DNA of 64,000 nt. Source: Botryobacter ruber (lineage in GTDB: Bacteria; Bacteroidota; Bacteroidia; Cytophagales; Hymenobacteraceae). Made by a program: the position numbers and the translations under genes. The notes beneath the pieces were generated by a model. That model saw nothing but the letters and a program-made list of their open reading frames with translations. It was not told the DNA's origin and searched no databases. Where the stretch lies: positions 32,962-96,961 of the forward strand of contig NZ_QCZK02000043.1 of assembly GCF_003347595.2 (NCBI RefSeq), read 5' to 3'. This document shows, piece by piece, positions 42,999 to 53,237 of the stretch. Each line of letters begins with the position of its first letter. Within the stretch, counting starts at the first letter, position 1.

Positions 42999-43198
42999 AT
43001 ACCAAATAACCTATTCCATAAAAAACACTCCTTTTGTCATCTCGAAGGGATCTCGTGAGCCAGCTGCACTTAGGCCAGCTACAAGAAGGTTTAAAATGGA
43101 GGATCCTTTTAGCTAACCAATGTGCAGTTCGCCCACAAGATCCCTTCGGGATGACAACGGGGAATGGTTTGTGGAACTGAGTAAATACTATTTGGTAT
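42999..43198. repeat. 200-bp element with ATACCAAATA inverted ends and GATGAC arms
   Basis: The ends ATACCAAATA (42999-43008) and TATTTGGTAT (43189-43198) are exact inverted copies. Inside, GTCATCTCGAAGGGATCTCG (about 43037-43056) pairs with GATCCCTTCGGGATGAC (about 43138-43155), the same arm type as the hairpin at 37741-37791. No coding frame is seen. The remaining gap to 43462 contains one dispersed repeat copy (43292-43320) and AT-rich leader of the regulator gene. Confidence 0.68.
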
Positions 43199-43462
43199 AA
43201 CAAACACTGAAGCATTTTACCCTCCACACCGGTTGTCCATGGTGTAGTGTGTTTAATATGTTAAGTAGGTTGTTCTGAGCCGGCACATCACTGCCCCTGC
43301 CACCACAGTCTTTGCTCCTCAAAAGCAGTTTTTGGCAAACGTTTACACAGACCAAATTCATTTTTCGGGGAAAAATAATGCGTAAAAACAGCTGCTAAGC
43401 TTTTTTTGCTGCCAGGATGTAATTAATTTGGCAAAACCTATACGCTATCAGAAGTCTCGAAC

Positions 43463-45073
43463 ATGAAGGGTGGTTTTCTCCTGTTTCTTTTGCTAACCTT
43501 TTTTTGCGCACCAGTAAGAGTGGCAGGTGCCGGCACAGACAGTCTGTTGCATGCGCTCAGCCAAACCATCCAAAACAGGGAAACCTATACCGAACAAAAG
43601 AAGGAGCGGATACGCGAACTGAAACAGGTGCTGAAGAACGTGGGAGACATTTCGCCGCAGCAGCAGTTTACCATCTATAACAAACTCTACAACGAGTACA
43701 GAACCTTCCAGTACGATTCGGCTTTTACCTATGCCATGAAGCTGCAGCAAACAGCGCGGCAACTGAATGATCCGGTGAAAGAAACATTTTCCAAACTCAA
43801 GCTAAGCCACACGCTGTTATCGTCGGGCATGTACAAAGAGGCGTTGGACTCGTTGAATACGGTGCAGCCAGCACCCATGCCCGACAGCCTTAAAGCAGAT
43901 TACTATGCCCTGATGGCCCGTGCCTACTACGACCTGTCCGGCTACACCCAGGACAGGTATTACACCAGCCGCTACATACAGACCGGTGAAAACTACGCAG
44001 ACTCGGCCCTCGCGCTGCTGAGCCCGAATACGCTGCAGTTTTATGCCCTGCGGGGCATGAAACGTGAAATTGCACTTGAAACCGAAAAAGCGAAAGCCGA
44101 TTTCCAGGCGATTATTGACAAGTTTAATCCCACGCTCAACCAGTACGCCATGGCGGCCAACTCGCTGGGCAACTACTACTACAAAGAGGGCAACGTAGAC
44201 AAAGCCATTGAGATGATGGCAAAAGCAGCCATTGCCGATATGAAAGCGTCGGTAAACGAAGGCGTAGCCCTAATGACGCTGGCGGAATTCCTCTACAACA
44301 CCGGCGACGAAAACCGGGCGTATGAATACATAAAGCAGGCGCTCGAAAATGCCGAGTACTATGGCGCCAAACAGCGCAAGATTCAGGTGGCCGCCATTCT
44401 GCCGGTTATCGAGGGGGAGCGGCTGACGACGGTAGAGGGGCAGCGGAGCCGCCTGGTGGTTTATGCGGTTGTAGTTACCTTACTTTCGGTGCTGGTTATC
44501 GTGTTTGCGTTTATCATTTTCCGGCAGCTCCGGCAGCTGCGGGAGGCAAAGCAAACAGTAACGGAGTCCAATACCAAACTGCAGGAAGTAAACGAGCGCC
44601 TGCTCGAAGCCAACCTTATCAAGGAAGAATACATCGGCTATTCCTTTAACATGTACTCCGAATACATTGATAAGATGGAGAAGTTCAAGAAGGCGCTGGA
44701 CAGGAAAGTAATGGCGAAAAAGTACGACGAGCTGAACCACGTCATGAAATCCCTGAACCTGAAGAAGGAGCGGGAGGCGCTGTACCTGAGTTTCGACAAG
44801 ATTTTCCTGAAGCTGTTCCCGAATTTTGTGCCGGCTTTCAATTCCTTTTTCAAAGAAGAAGACCGCATCATTCCCAAAGACGAGCAGTCGCTGACGATCG
44901 AGCTGCGCATTTTTGCCCTGATCCGGATCGGCATCAACGACCATGAGCAGATAGCCCGCATCCTGGAATATTCCGTCAACACCATATACACTTACAAATC
45001 AAAAGTAAAAAACCGGTCCATTCTGCCAAACGAGGAATTTGAGAAGCGGGTGATGGAGATTAAAGCCTTTTAG
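43463..45073 (+). CDS. SusR-like TPR/DUF6377 membrane regulator
   Basis: The 536-residue protein has a signal peptide (to about residue 20), a periplasmic TPR region (about 40-320, for example NEYRTFQYDSAFTYAMKLQQ, AMAANSLGNYYYKEGNVDKA), one membrane helix (about 335-356) and a cytoplasmic coiled coil. Its C-terminal DUF6377-type domain carries a LuxR-like helix-turn-helix (LRIFALIRIGINDHEQIARI, then LEYSVNTIYTYKSKVKN). This matches the type of SusR, the regulator of alpha-glucan Sus loci in Bacteroides. It opens the locus and should sense glucan oligosaccharides in the periplasm and activate the downstream genes. Confidence 0.78.
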   Translation: MKGGFLLFLLLTFFCAPVRVAGAGTDSLLHALSQTIQNRETYTEQKKERIRELKQVLKNVGDISPQQQFTIYNKLYNEYRTFQYDSAFTYAMKLQQTARQLNDPVKETFSKLKLSHTLLSSGMYKEALDSLNTVQPAPMPDSLKADYYALMARAYYDLSGYTQDRYYTSRYIQTGENYADSALALLSPNTLQFYALRGMKREIALETEKAKADFQAIIDKFNPTLNQYAMAANSLGNYYYKEGNVDKAIEMMAKAAIADMKASVNEGVALMTLAEFLYNTGDENRAYEYIKQALENAEYYGAKQRKIQVAAILPVIEGERLTTVEGQRSRLVVYAVVVTLLSVLVIVFAFIIFRQLRQLREAKQTVTESNTKLQEVNERLLEANLIKEEYIGYSFNMYSEYIDKMEKFKKALDRKVMAKKYDELNHVMKSLNLKKEREALYLSFDKIFLKLFPNFVPAFNSFFKEEDRIIPKDEQSLTIELRIFALIRIGINDHEQIARILEYSVNTIYTYKSKVKNRSILPNEEFEKRVMEIKAF

Positions 45074-45179
45074 GGGCTTGTGTTCTATCCGGAAATCTGA
45101 AATTTACCAGGAACGAATGATTGTTAGGATAAATCCTTATATTAGCAGCGAACGATACACGCAGCTCCTGTTAAGAAAC

Positions 45180-45998
45180 ATGTCCAGACGCAACACCCTT
45201 CAAACAATACTCGCAAACCTGCTTTTTTGCGCACTCCTTGCTTTAGTGGCAGGCTGTACTGCCGGTAACCATAAAACTGCCGAAGAGGAGTGGGTTTCGC
45301 TATTCAACGGCAAAGACCTGGACGACTGGATCGTAAAAATCCACCACCACGACGTTGGCGATAATTACGGCAATACCTTCCGGGTAGAGGACGGGCTGCT
45401 GAAAGTGCGTTACGACCAGTACCAGGAGTTTAATGAACGCTTTGGCCACCTGTACTACAAGCAGCCTTATTCGCGTTACCACCTGGTGGTGGAGTACCGG
45501 TTTGCTGAGCCCTGGCGCGAGGATGCGCCCTCCTACACCAAAAGAAACAGCGGCATCATGTTCCATTCCCAGGACCCGCGCACCATGCCCCGGGAGCAGG
45601 ACTGGCCTATTTCCGTTGAATTTCAGTTGCTGGCAAGTCTTGAAGACGGGAAGCCGCGGCCAACCGGCAATATGTGCTCCCCCGGAACAGAAGTAATCTA
45701 CGAAGGTAAAATGGACCCCAGGCACTGCATCAATTCCAGTTCCAAAACATACGATGTAAACGAATGGGTGCGTGCCGAGCTGATCGTGTTGGGCGATTCT
45801 CTGGTAAAGCACATCATCAACGGCGATACGGTGCTGCAGTACACCAAACCGCAGATAGGCGGGGGTGTGGTAAACAGGTACGACCCCACACACAAACAGG
45901 ACGGGAAGCTGCTGTCAGAAGGTTTCATCGCCTTGCAAAGCGAAGGCCAGCCCATCGATTTCCGGAAAGTTGAGATCCGGAACCTGGAGCACAAGTAA
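45180..45998 (+). CDS. DUF1080 lipoprotein (3-keto-disaccharide hydrolase-like)
   Basis: I use ATG 45180 because it makes a lipoprotein signal (MSRRNTLQTILANLLFCALL then ALVAGC); an upstream ATG at 45117 is less likely. The mature protein is the DUF1080 lectin-like sandwich: WVSLFNGKDLDDW, FRVEDGLLKVRY, YHLVVEYRFAE, SGIMFHSQDP, WPISVEFQLLAS and EGFIALQSEGQPIDFRKVEI. Some DUF1080 enzymes hydrolyse 3-keto-disaccharides and others only bind sugars; the substrate here is unknown. It lies between the SusR-like gene and susC. Confidence 0.85.
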   Translation: MSRRNTLQTILANLLFCALLALVAGCTAGNHKTAEEEWVSLFNGKDLDDWIVKIHHHDVGDNYGNTFRVEDGLLKVRYDQYQEFNERFGHLYYKQPYSRYHLVVEYRFAEPWREDAPSYTKRNSGIMFHSQDPRTMPREQDWPISVEFQLLASLEDGKPRPTGNMCSPGTEVIYEGKMDPRHCINSSSKTYDVNEWVRAELIVLGDSLVKHIINGDTVLQYTKPQIGGGVVNRYDPTHKQDGKLLSEGFIALQSEGQPIDFRKVEIRNLEHK

Positions 45999-46151
45999 CG
46001 GTAATACCAAAAATCAGGCTTTCTGTTAGCCAAAAAACTGTACTGCACCTGCCACCACTTCCACTGCTCCTCATAATTTGCAGGTGTAGGTATAGGTCGC
46101 GCTTCAATGCCCTCGACTTAAGCGACTGATTTAACGCAGGATGGTTCCTTT

Positions 46152-46433
46152 GTCCCCCTTTGAAGGCTAATCTTGTAGGGAAAAAATGGAATAATAAAAT
46201 AATTCCTGCCGCAAGTTTGAGCGCAGCGGTAACTTGTGGCTATATATGGTGCCAGTTTTCAACTGGCGTAGCTGAAAATTCGTGCTTTTGTAACCACGCC
46301 AGTTACAAACTGGTCTCATGGACAACCACCAGTTACCGCTGCGCTCCAACTGGCGGTATGTATCTATGAATATGTCAATAGGCATAGTATAAGGATTAAT
46401 ATTTCCCCTACAAGCTTAGCTTCAAAGGGGGAC
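46152..46433. repeat. 282-bp MITE-like element (family 1) upstream of susC
   Basis: The left end GTCCCCCTTTGAAG then GCTAATCTTGTAGGGAAA (46152-46183) pairs with TTTCCCCTACAAGCTTAGC then TTCAAAGGGGGAC (46402-46433). The interior matches 216-491 (ATGGAATAATAAAAT and the CCGCTGCGCTC region). No transposase frame is present. The rest of 45999-46940 has two dispersed repeat copies, an ACGGTTCAG-type fragment (about 46555-46616) and the susC upstream region. Confidence 0.78.
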
Positions 46434-46786
46434 TTTTTCTCCTTATCTATTTTAGTTCCTTATGTTAATAGCACTGGGTCTCGACCTGCCTCTGCCATAT
46501 TTAAACCTTTGTTACTCCCGTCCCCCATTCCCTCCCTTCAGGAAACTTAAAATCACACCCCTCATTTCCCCGAATTGCTTCGGGATCTTCTACATCACTA
46601 CCAGCAACGGTTCAGAAAAACTGCAGCACCTGCCACCATTCCCGCTGCAGCACCCGGAAGAGAAAAAGGCTTGTGTTGTAACACCAGAGTTTAAGCCATT
46701 CAAATGCAGGGATTTTGCCGTTTTTCAGGCCATAACACCTTCATATTGAGCCTATATTTTAGAAGCTTTTGTGTATAGTTAATTAA

Positions 46787-46838
46787 TTGATTATTAAATA
46801 CTTAAATAGGTAAAACAGGTAATATTTTCTATATTTTG
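46787..46838 (+). promoter_or_regulatory. Shared upstream motif of the glucan locus, copy before susC
   Basis: TTGATTATTA starts at 46787 and TTTTCTATATTTTG at 46825, a start-to-start spacing of 38. The same pair at the same spacing occurs at 57001/57039 before the GH97 gene and 59832/59870 before the truncated kinase gene. The TATATTTT part loosely resembles the -7 element. It is the best candidate for the SusR-controlled promoter region. Confidence 0.55.
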
Positions 46839-46940
46839 CGTGTATTAATTGAAGTTCATAACAGATGCCTGCAATTTTGTATTGTTAACGATTGTTAGTT
46901 AACTGACCCGCGGAAGAACATTAAACCTTATTGACAACTA

Positions 46941-49900
46941 ATGCTAAACCACTACAAGAACCTATTCCTTATGAAGAATACTTTAACAAACCGGCTGCAG
47001 CGGGTAAGGCGCTGCAGGTTCCACGCTTCAAACCCGGGACAACCCGCAACCAAAAGGTTGGGTGTTGTTTCGTTGTTGCTTTTTTTCCTGTTGCTTACCC
47101 TGCCGGCCCTGGCACAGAACGGGCGCAAACTGAGCGGTACCGTTACAGACAATTCCGGCACAGGCATGCCCGGCGTAACAGTAGTCGTAAAAGGTACTTC
47201 CGTTGGAACGGCCACTGACCTCGATGGTAACTATGCGTTACTAATTCCTGCAGGTTCAGAAAACGGGACGCTTGTGTTTTCATATGTAGGCTACACCACA
47301 CAGGAAGTAGCCATAGGCAACCAGTCTACTCTCAACGTGAGCCTGGCCCCGGATACAAAAGCCCTCGACGAGGTCGTGGTGATTGGCTACGGTACCCAGA
47401 GCAAAAAAGACCTCACCGGCTCGGTGGCTTCTGTTAAACCGGAAGACCTGAAGTCGCTGCCGGTGCCAAGCGTTAGCGATGCCATCCAGGGACGTGCGGC
47501 CGGGGTGCAGGTCATAACATCAGGTACGCCGGGCTCCGACGCAACATTCCGGGTGCGCGGCATTGGTACCATCAACAACTCAGACCCGCTGCTGGTAATA
47601 GACGGCATCCCGACCATGGGTGGCCTGAATCAGCTGAACCCGAACGATATCGAGTCGATACAGGTACTCAAAGATGCTTCGGCTACGGCTATTTATGGTT
47701 CCAGGGGGGCTAACGGGGTGGTAATCGTAACTACCAAGCGGGGCAAAGGCAAAAAGAACAGCCTGAGCTTCGACCATTTCACCGGCATACAGGAGGCTAC
47801 CAATCTGCCCCAGATGCTGAACGCTGCCCAGTTTGCGGCCCTGCACAACGAGATGCTGGCCAACAACGGCAGACTGCAGAACCCGGCTTTTGCCGACCCG
47901 GCTTACCTGGGCACTGGCACCGACTGGCTGGGCGAGCTTTTCCGCACGGCGCCAATGCGCAGCTACACCCTGTCCTATACCGGCAGCAGCGAAAAATCAA
48001 ATTACTATGTGTCGGGTAACGTTTTTGACCAGGACGGCGTGGTGATTAACACAGGCTACAAGCGTTATACCGCCCAGTTTAACTCCGACCACCGCGTGTT
48101 CGACAGGCTACGCTTTGGCAATAACCTGACCCTGAACCACGACATCAAAACCAGCGGCAACTACAGCATCCGCAATGCCATGGCAGCCCTGCCCACCCAA
48201 CCCGTGTTTGACCCGGACGGCAGCTATGCAGGTCCTACCGGGCAGGCCATCTGGTCAGGCGACATCCTAAACCCCATCGGGCAGGCCCGCCTGATTGATA
48301 ACACTACCAAGGGCTACAACCTGATTGGCTCCGTATACGGCGAAGTGGATATCCTGAACGAGCTGCGTTTAAAATCCAGCCTGGGTATGCAGGCCAACAT
48401 CTGGGACAGCAGGACCTGGGCGCCGGCTTACAATTGGGAACCAACACCCGAACCGGACGCTTTCCTGTCGCAGCAGTCGAACAAGAGCTTTACCTGGCTC
48501 TGGGACAACACCCTGACCTACGACAAGTTTTTCAACGACGTGCACCATGTAACGGCCATGTTGGGTACGAGTGCGCAGGAAAATTCCTACTCCAACATGA
48601 GCGGCACCCGGAAAGGGTTCATCAGCGAGAGTATCCCACAGTTCAGCAACGCCATTCAGCCGCCAACCTTGGGCGGTGGGGCCAACGACTGGTCGCTGCT
48701 TTCGTACATGGCGCGCCTGAACTATGGCTACAACGATAAATACCTGGTTACGGGTACGATTCGCCGCGATGGTTCTTCGAGGTTTGGCAGCGAGAACAAG
48801 TGGGGCTGGTTCCCGTCCGCTTCCGTGGCCTGGCGGGTTTCCGAGGAAGAATTTTTAAACGATGTTTCTTTCCTGAACGATTTAAAAGTACGGGCAGGTT
48901 ACGGCGTAACAGGTAACCAGGAAATTGGCAACTATGCGTTTGCTTCGTTCCTGAACACCGGCCAGTACGATTTTAATGGCAACATAGTGCCTACGGTGGC
49001 GCCGGTGGTCATGCCGAACCCCTACGTGCAGTGGGAAACCGTGAAGCAGGCCAATGCTGGTTTTGATGCATCGTTCTTTAACAGCCGTGTAAATGTAACC
49101 CTCGATGCCTACCTGAAAAACACAACGGGTATGCTGGTGCCGATGGCAGTTCCTGTTATCACAGGTTACTCCGATATTTTTGTGCCGTCCATTAACGCCG
49201 GTAAAATGCAGAACAAAGGAGTAGAACTGGCTATTAATACGAACAACCTGACGGGTAAAGCCCTCACCTGGACCACCGACTTCAACATCTCTTACAATGT
49301 AAACAAAGTGATAAGCCTGAACGATTCGATCCCGATGACCAGCGGAAGTATCGGGTTTAATTACAACCTGGCCCGTATCCAGAACAACATGCCGATAAAC
49401 TACTTCTACGGCTTCAGGACAAACGGCATTTTCCAGACGGAAGAAGAAGTGGATGCTTATGCGACGCAGGTTTCAGGCGCTGATCCGTTCAACCGTACTT
49501 CCCCAGGCGATATCCGGTTTGCAGACCTGGACGAGGATGGCGTGATTACCGATGCCGACCGTACCTTCCTCGGCAATCCGAATTCGAAATTCATCTTCGC
49601 CCTTAACAACAGCTTTAAGTACAAGGGCATCGACCTGGCTGTCTTTATGCAGGGTATTTCCGGAAACAAGATTTTCAACGCCAACCGCATCTGGACAGAA
49701 GGCATGGCCGTGGCCCAGAACCAGAGCATCGAAACGCTAAACCGCTGGAATGGCGAAGGCACCAGCAACAGCATGCCGCGTGCGGTCTTCAACGACCCGA
49801 ACAAGAACACCCGTGTTTCGGACCGTTACATCGAGGATGGTTCTTACCTGCGCATCAAAAACCTGACGCTGGGCTATACCTTCCCGAGCCAGTTAACAGA

Positions 49901-50063
49901 GCGTATCAAGATGGCTTCTGCCCGGGTATATTTCTCGGCCCAGAACCTGCACACCTTCACCAACTACAGCGGCATAGACCCGGAAGTACCCGGAAACGGC
50001 ATCGACTTTAACGTGTACCCCGTGACGAGAACCCTGAGCGTGGGCGTGAACATTGGATTTTAA
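46941..50063 (+). CDS. susC: SusC/RagA-type TonB-dependent outer-membrane transporter
   Basis: The 1040-residue protein (start at 46941, or 46971 as an alternative) has a signal peptide ending LPALAQ, then a carboxypeptidase-regulatory-like domain (about 62-145: GRKLSGTVTDNSGTGMPGVT). The TonB-box region and plug follow (about 148-270: DEVVVIGYGTQSKKDLTGSV, AIQGRAAGVQV, DPLLVIDGIPTMGG, LKDASATAIYGSRGANGVVI), and then a 22-strand barrel ending VYPVTRTLSVGVNIGF. With SusD it imports glycan oligosaccharides across the outer membrane. It has no STN domain, so it is not directly linked to an anti-sigma. Confidence 0.95.
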   Translation: MLNHYKNLFLMKNTLTNRLQRVRRCRFHASNPGQPATKRLGVVSLLLFFLLLTLPALAQNGRKLSGTVTDNSGTGMPGVTVVVKGTSVGTATDLDGNYALLIPAGSENGTLVFSYVGYTTQEVAIGNQSTLNVSLAPDTKALDEVVVIGYGTQSKKDLTGSVASVKPEDLKSLPVPSVSDAIQGRAAGVQVITSGTPGSDATFRVRGIGTINNSDPLLVIDGIPTMGGLNQLNPNDIESIQVLKDASATAIYGSRGANGVVIVTTKRGKGKKNSLSFDHFTGIQEATNLPQMLNAAQFAALHNEMLANNGRLQNPAFADPAYLGTGTDWLGELFRTAPMRSYTLSYTGSSEKSNYYVSGNVFDQDGVVINTGYKRYTAQFNSDHRVFDRLRFGNNLTLNHDIKTSGNYSIRNAMAALPTQPVFDPDGSYAGPTGQAIWSGDILNPIGQARLIDNTTKGYNLIGSVYGEVDILNELRLKSSLGMQANIWDSRTWAPAYNWEPTPEPDAFLSQQSNKSFTWLWDNTLTYDKFFNDVHHVTAMLGTSAQENSYSNMSGTRKGFISESIPQFSNAIQPPTLGGGANDWSLLSYMARLNYGYNDKYLVTGTIRRDGSSRFGSENKWGWFPSASVAWRVSEEEFLNDVSFLNDLKVRAGYGVTGNQEIGNYAFASFLNTGQYDFNGNIVPTVAPVVMPNPYVQWETVKQANAGFDASFFNSRVNVTLDAYLKNTTGMLVPMAVPVITGYSDIFVPSINAGKMQNKGVELAINTNNLTGKALTWTTDFNISYNVNKVISLNDSIPMTSGSIGFNYNLARIQNNMPINYFYGFRTNGIFQTEEEVDAYATQVSGADPFNRTSPGDIRFADLDEDGVITDADRTFLGNPNSKFIFALNNSFKYKGIDLAVFMQGISGNKIFNANRIWTEGMAVAQNQSIETLNRWNGEGTSNSMPRAVFNDPNKNTRVSDRYIEDGSYLRIKNLTLGYTFPSQLTERIKMASARVYFSAQNLHTFTNYSGIDPEVPGNGIDFNVYPVTRTLSVGVNIGF

Positions 50064-50083
50064 TTTTTATTGAAGACACAGAT

Positions 50084-51559
50084 ATGAAACTGACAAAATA
50101 TTTTCTGGCAGTACTCTTAGTAGGTGCACTAACCAGTTGCGGAGATGACTTCTTAGACAAAGCTCCTAAAGATTCGATTAACACCTCCAACTTTTTTGCA
50201 ACCGAAGCCGATGCGATTGCCGCTATAAACGGCGCTTACCAGCCCCTGCAGTGGCCCAAGCTCTACAACATGCGTATCTGGACCACCGATATTATGGCCG
50301 GAAACAGCATAGTAGGTGCCGGTGGGGGAGACGACGGACGCGAAACGCAGGACATGGCCAATTTCGTGACCGCTACCGATAATCCCGGCGTACTCGATCT
50401 CTGGCGCGGTCCCTGGCCCGGCATCCTCAGGGCTAACCTGGTGTTGCAGAAGGTGCCAGCCATGAACATAAACGAAGACCTGAAAAACAGGATAATCGGT
50501 GAGGCCAAATTCCTAAGAGCGCATTATTATTTTCTGCTCGTTCGCTTGTTTGGGGATGTGCCGATTTATACGGAGCCGCAGGATATAAACGGCGACATTC
50601 GCCCGGCAAGAAGACCTGCTGCTGATGTGTACCAGCTCATTATTGAAGATTTAACGGACGCAAAGGACCTGTTGCCACGAAAAGAAGAGTATAGCGGGGC
50701 CAATATAGGACGTGCCTCTAAGGGTGCGGCTGCCGGCATGCTGGCGAAAGTTTACCTGACGCTGGGCCAGTGGCAGAAAACTGTGGACATGGCCAACGAG
50801 GTGGAAGCCTTAGGCTATGCGCTGAACGAGCGATACGAGCAGAACTTCGATCCGATGCAGGAGAACTCCGTGGAGTCGCTGTTCGAGGTGCAGTACCAGG
50901 GCAAAACCAGCTTCGACTTCTGGGGCAACGACAACCAGGCCTCCTGGGTGAGTACTTTCACCGGGCCACGTAACGCCAACATGGTAGCCGGCGGTTATGG
51001 CTGGAACCAGCCAACGCAGGAATTCGTGAACGCCTACGAGCCGGGTGACGCCCGCAAAGAGGCCACCGTGCTGTACGAAGGCGGTCCGGCTTTCGACGGA
51101 CAAGAATACCGCAGCTCTTACTCCGCCACGGGCTACAACCTGCGCAAGTTCCTGGTAGCCAAAACCGTTTCGCCGGCATACGATACCAACCCGCTCAACT
51201 TCCCGATACTGCGTTATGCGGATGTGCTGCTCATGAAAGCGGAAGCGCTGAATGAACTGGGCAGAACCGAAGAGGCGGAGGAGCCGCTGAACAAAGTGCG
51301 TGAGCGAGCCAACCTGGCGCCTGTCGATAATTTGTCGCAGGGCGAGTTCCGCGAAAAAGTGCTGCACGAACGGCGTATGGAACTGGCCTTCGAGGGCCAC
51401 CGCTGGTTCGACCTGATTCGGGTAAACGACGGCCAGTACGGCATCGATTTCCTGCGCTCGATAGGTAAAACCAATGCTTCGGCCAAGCACCTGCTCTTCC
51501 CGATTCCGCAGAAAGAACGCGATACCAACCCGAACCTGTCGCAGAATACAGGCTATTAG
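50084..51559 (+). CDS. susD: SusD/RagB outer-membrane glycan-binding lipoprotein
   Basis: The 491-residue protein has a lipoprotein signal (ALTSC with the Cys at about residue 19). SusD signatures are FLDKAPKDSINTSNFFATEA, FLRAHYYFLLVRLFGDVPIY, RRPAADVYQLIIEDLTDAKD, GRASKGAAAGMLAKVYLTLG and the C-terminal RRMELAFEGHRWFDLIRVND. It caps the SusC barrel and binds the incoming glucan. It is 20 bases after susC. Confidence 0.95.
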   Translation: MKLTKYFLAVLLVGALTSCGDDFLDKAPKDSINTSNFFATEADAIAAINGAYQPLQWPKLYNMRIWTTDIMAGNSIVGAGGGDDGRETQDMANFVTATDNPGVLDLWRGPWPGILRANLVLQKVPAMNINEDLKNRIIGEAKFLRAHYYFLLVRLFGDVPIYTEPQDINGDIRPARRPAADVYQLIIEDLTDAKDLLPRKEEYSGANIGRASKGAAAGMLAKVYLTLGQWQKTVDMANEVEALGYALNERYEQNFDPMQENSVESLFEVQYQGKTSFDFWGNDNQASWVSTFTGPRNANMVAGGYGWNQPTQEFVNAYEPGDARKEATVLYEGGPAFDGQEYRSSYSATGYNLRKFLVAKTVSPAYDTNPLNFPILRYADVLLMKAEALNELGRTEEAEEPLNKVRERANLAPVDNLSQGEFREKVLHERRMELAFEGHRWFDLIRVNDGQYGIDFLRSIGKTNASAKHLLFPIPQKERDTNPNLSQNTGY

Positions 51560-51722
51560 CAGGTTTCTGCAGCTGTTACCATTGCCTCAGCTCCTGGCTA
51601 ATGTCAGCTGAATCAGCAGAAGTGAACAGGATTTTTAGCTGCTTTTGAGGTGCAGTGGCCATGGTGGCTGGTGCAGCAAAGTTCATTTATCAAAAAGTAT
51701 AAAAGGTAATTCATGAAATCAT

Positions 51723-53204
51723 ATGAAAAATAACGTACTCAATTCTTCCATAGTGATGGGGCTGCTCCGGAAGAGCATTTCGTCAGGCTCCGTGCTCCTG
51801 CTGCTTTTCGCCTCCTTATTCCTGGCCTCCTGCGACCCGGAGGAAGAAGCGGTGATGCCTGTCAAGGCCTCTACCCCGGTGCTTTCTGCCTCGTCGGATG
51901 CGCTGGTGCTGAACCAGAAAAATATAAACAAAGCCGGGCTTACCTTTGAGTGGACGCCGGGTACGAATCGAGGCACCAACACCGCCATCGACTACACCCT
52001 GCAACTCGATAAGAAAGGAAATAACTTTGCCACTCCTGTCGAATACAAGCTCGGGCGGGCGGTTTATTCCAACAGCCTGTCGGTGGGTGCACTGCACGAG
52101 TTGCTGACCACCAGGTTTGGTGTTGCACCAGGAACCGCCGGCGAACTGGAAGCCCGCCTGGTGTCTGCCCCGGCAACTACAGCGCTTGCGCCTGAGTTTT
52201 CAAACACCGTAACGGTGTCGATTACCCCCTACATACCGGTTACCCCAACCCTTTACCTGCTCGGCAGCGCCACGCCAAACGGCTGGAATACCGGCAACGC
52301 CACCCCGCTGACCGTTAGCAGCACCGACCCTACCGTCTTTACCTACACCGGCCCCTTGTCGGTTGGTGAGTTCAAATTCATTACCACCCTCGGGCAGTTC
52401 CTGCCATCCTATAACAAAGGAACTGCAGCCAACCAACTGGTACTGCGTACCGACGACAGCCAGCCGGATGAGAAGTTCAGTATTACAAAGGCTGCCACCT
52501 ACAAGGTAACCGTTAATTTAGCCGACCTTTCGGTTGCCATTGCAGAACAGGCCGGTCCTCCGTACAGCAGGCTTTGGGTGGTAGGCGATGCCGCGCCAAC
52601 TGGCTGGGACCTGGACAATGCCGCTGAAATGACAAAAAGTGCTTCCGACCCCTTTGTGTTTACCTTTACAGATTACCTAAAGGCAGGAGAACTGAAAATA
52701 GCAACCGCCAAAGACTGGGGCGCCCCGTTCTACAGGCCGACGGTGGCAGATGCACCCACCACCAGTACTGCTGTGCAGGTATCGGCTGGCGACCCGGATT
52801 ACAAATGGAAAATTGCCCAGGCCGGCGTTTACAAAGTTACCCTGAACCTGCGCACCATGACCATTGCCTTTGCCCCGGTAGAGTTGTACCTGGTTGGCGA
52901 TGCCGGCCCCAATGGGTGGAACATCGAATCGCCTGCGCCCATGAGCAAAAGCGGCAGTGTGTACACGTACACCGGTCCGCTTACCCCCGGCGAGCTAAAG
53001 ATTTCCATGTTCAAAGGCGACTGGTGCGGTGGCGACTGGATTAACGCGGCCACTGCCAATCAGGCTATTACGAATGGCAGTTACATCACTACTTCCGGCT
53101 GCGAAGGACCCGATAATAAATGGCGTGTAACCGATGCTACAGCCGGCAATTATACAGTTTCGGTAGACCTTGCTGCCAAAACAATGACCATCGTGCGTCA
53201 GTAA
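51723..53204 (+). CDS. susE: SusE/SusF-like glucan-binding lipoprotein
   Basis: The 493-residue protein has a lipoprotein signal (FLASC near residue 37) and an N-terminal SusE-type Ig-like domain (about 45-170). Three tandem CBM-like modules with the same opening pattern follow: LYLLGSATPNGWNTGNATPL, RLWVVGDAAPTGWDLDNAAE and LYLVGDAGPNGWNIESPAPM. This is the layout of the surface alpha-glucan-binding SusE/SusF proteins. It sits downstream of susD after a 163-base gap with two dispersed repeat copies. Confidence 0.88.
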   Translation: MKNNVLNSSIVMGLLRKSISSGSVLLLLFASLFLASCDPEEEAVMPVKASTPVLSASSDALVLNQKNINKAGLTFEWTPGTNRGTNTAIDYTLQLDKKGNNFATPVEYKLGRAVYSNSLSVGALHELLTTRFGVAPGTAGELEARLVSAPATTALAPEFSNTVTVSITPYIPVTPTLYLLGSATPNGWNTGNATPLTVSSTDPTVFTYTGPLSVGEFKFITTLGQFLPSYNKGTAANQLVLRTDDSQPDEKFSITKAATYKVTVNLADLSVAIAEQAGPPYSRLWVVGDAAPTGWDLDNAAEMTKSASDPFVFTFTDYLKAGELKIATAKDWGAPFYRPTVADAPTTSTAVQVSAGDPDYKWKIAQAGVYKVTLNLRTMTIAFAPVELYLVGDAGPNGWNIESPAPMSKSGSVYTYTGPLTPGELKISMFKGDWCGGDWINAATANQAITNGSYITTSGCEGPDNKWRVTDATAGNYTVSVDLAAKTMTIVRQ

Positions 53205-53237
53205 TCTTTATCACTGCTGCAGAACAAGGTGTTTTTT

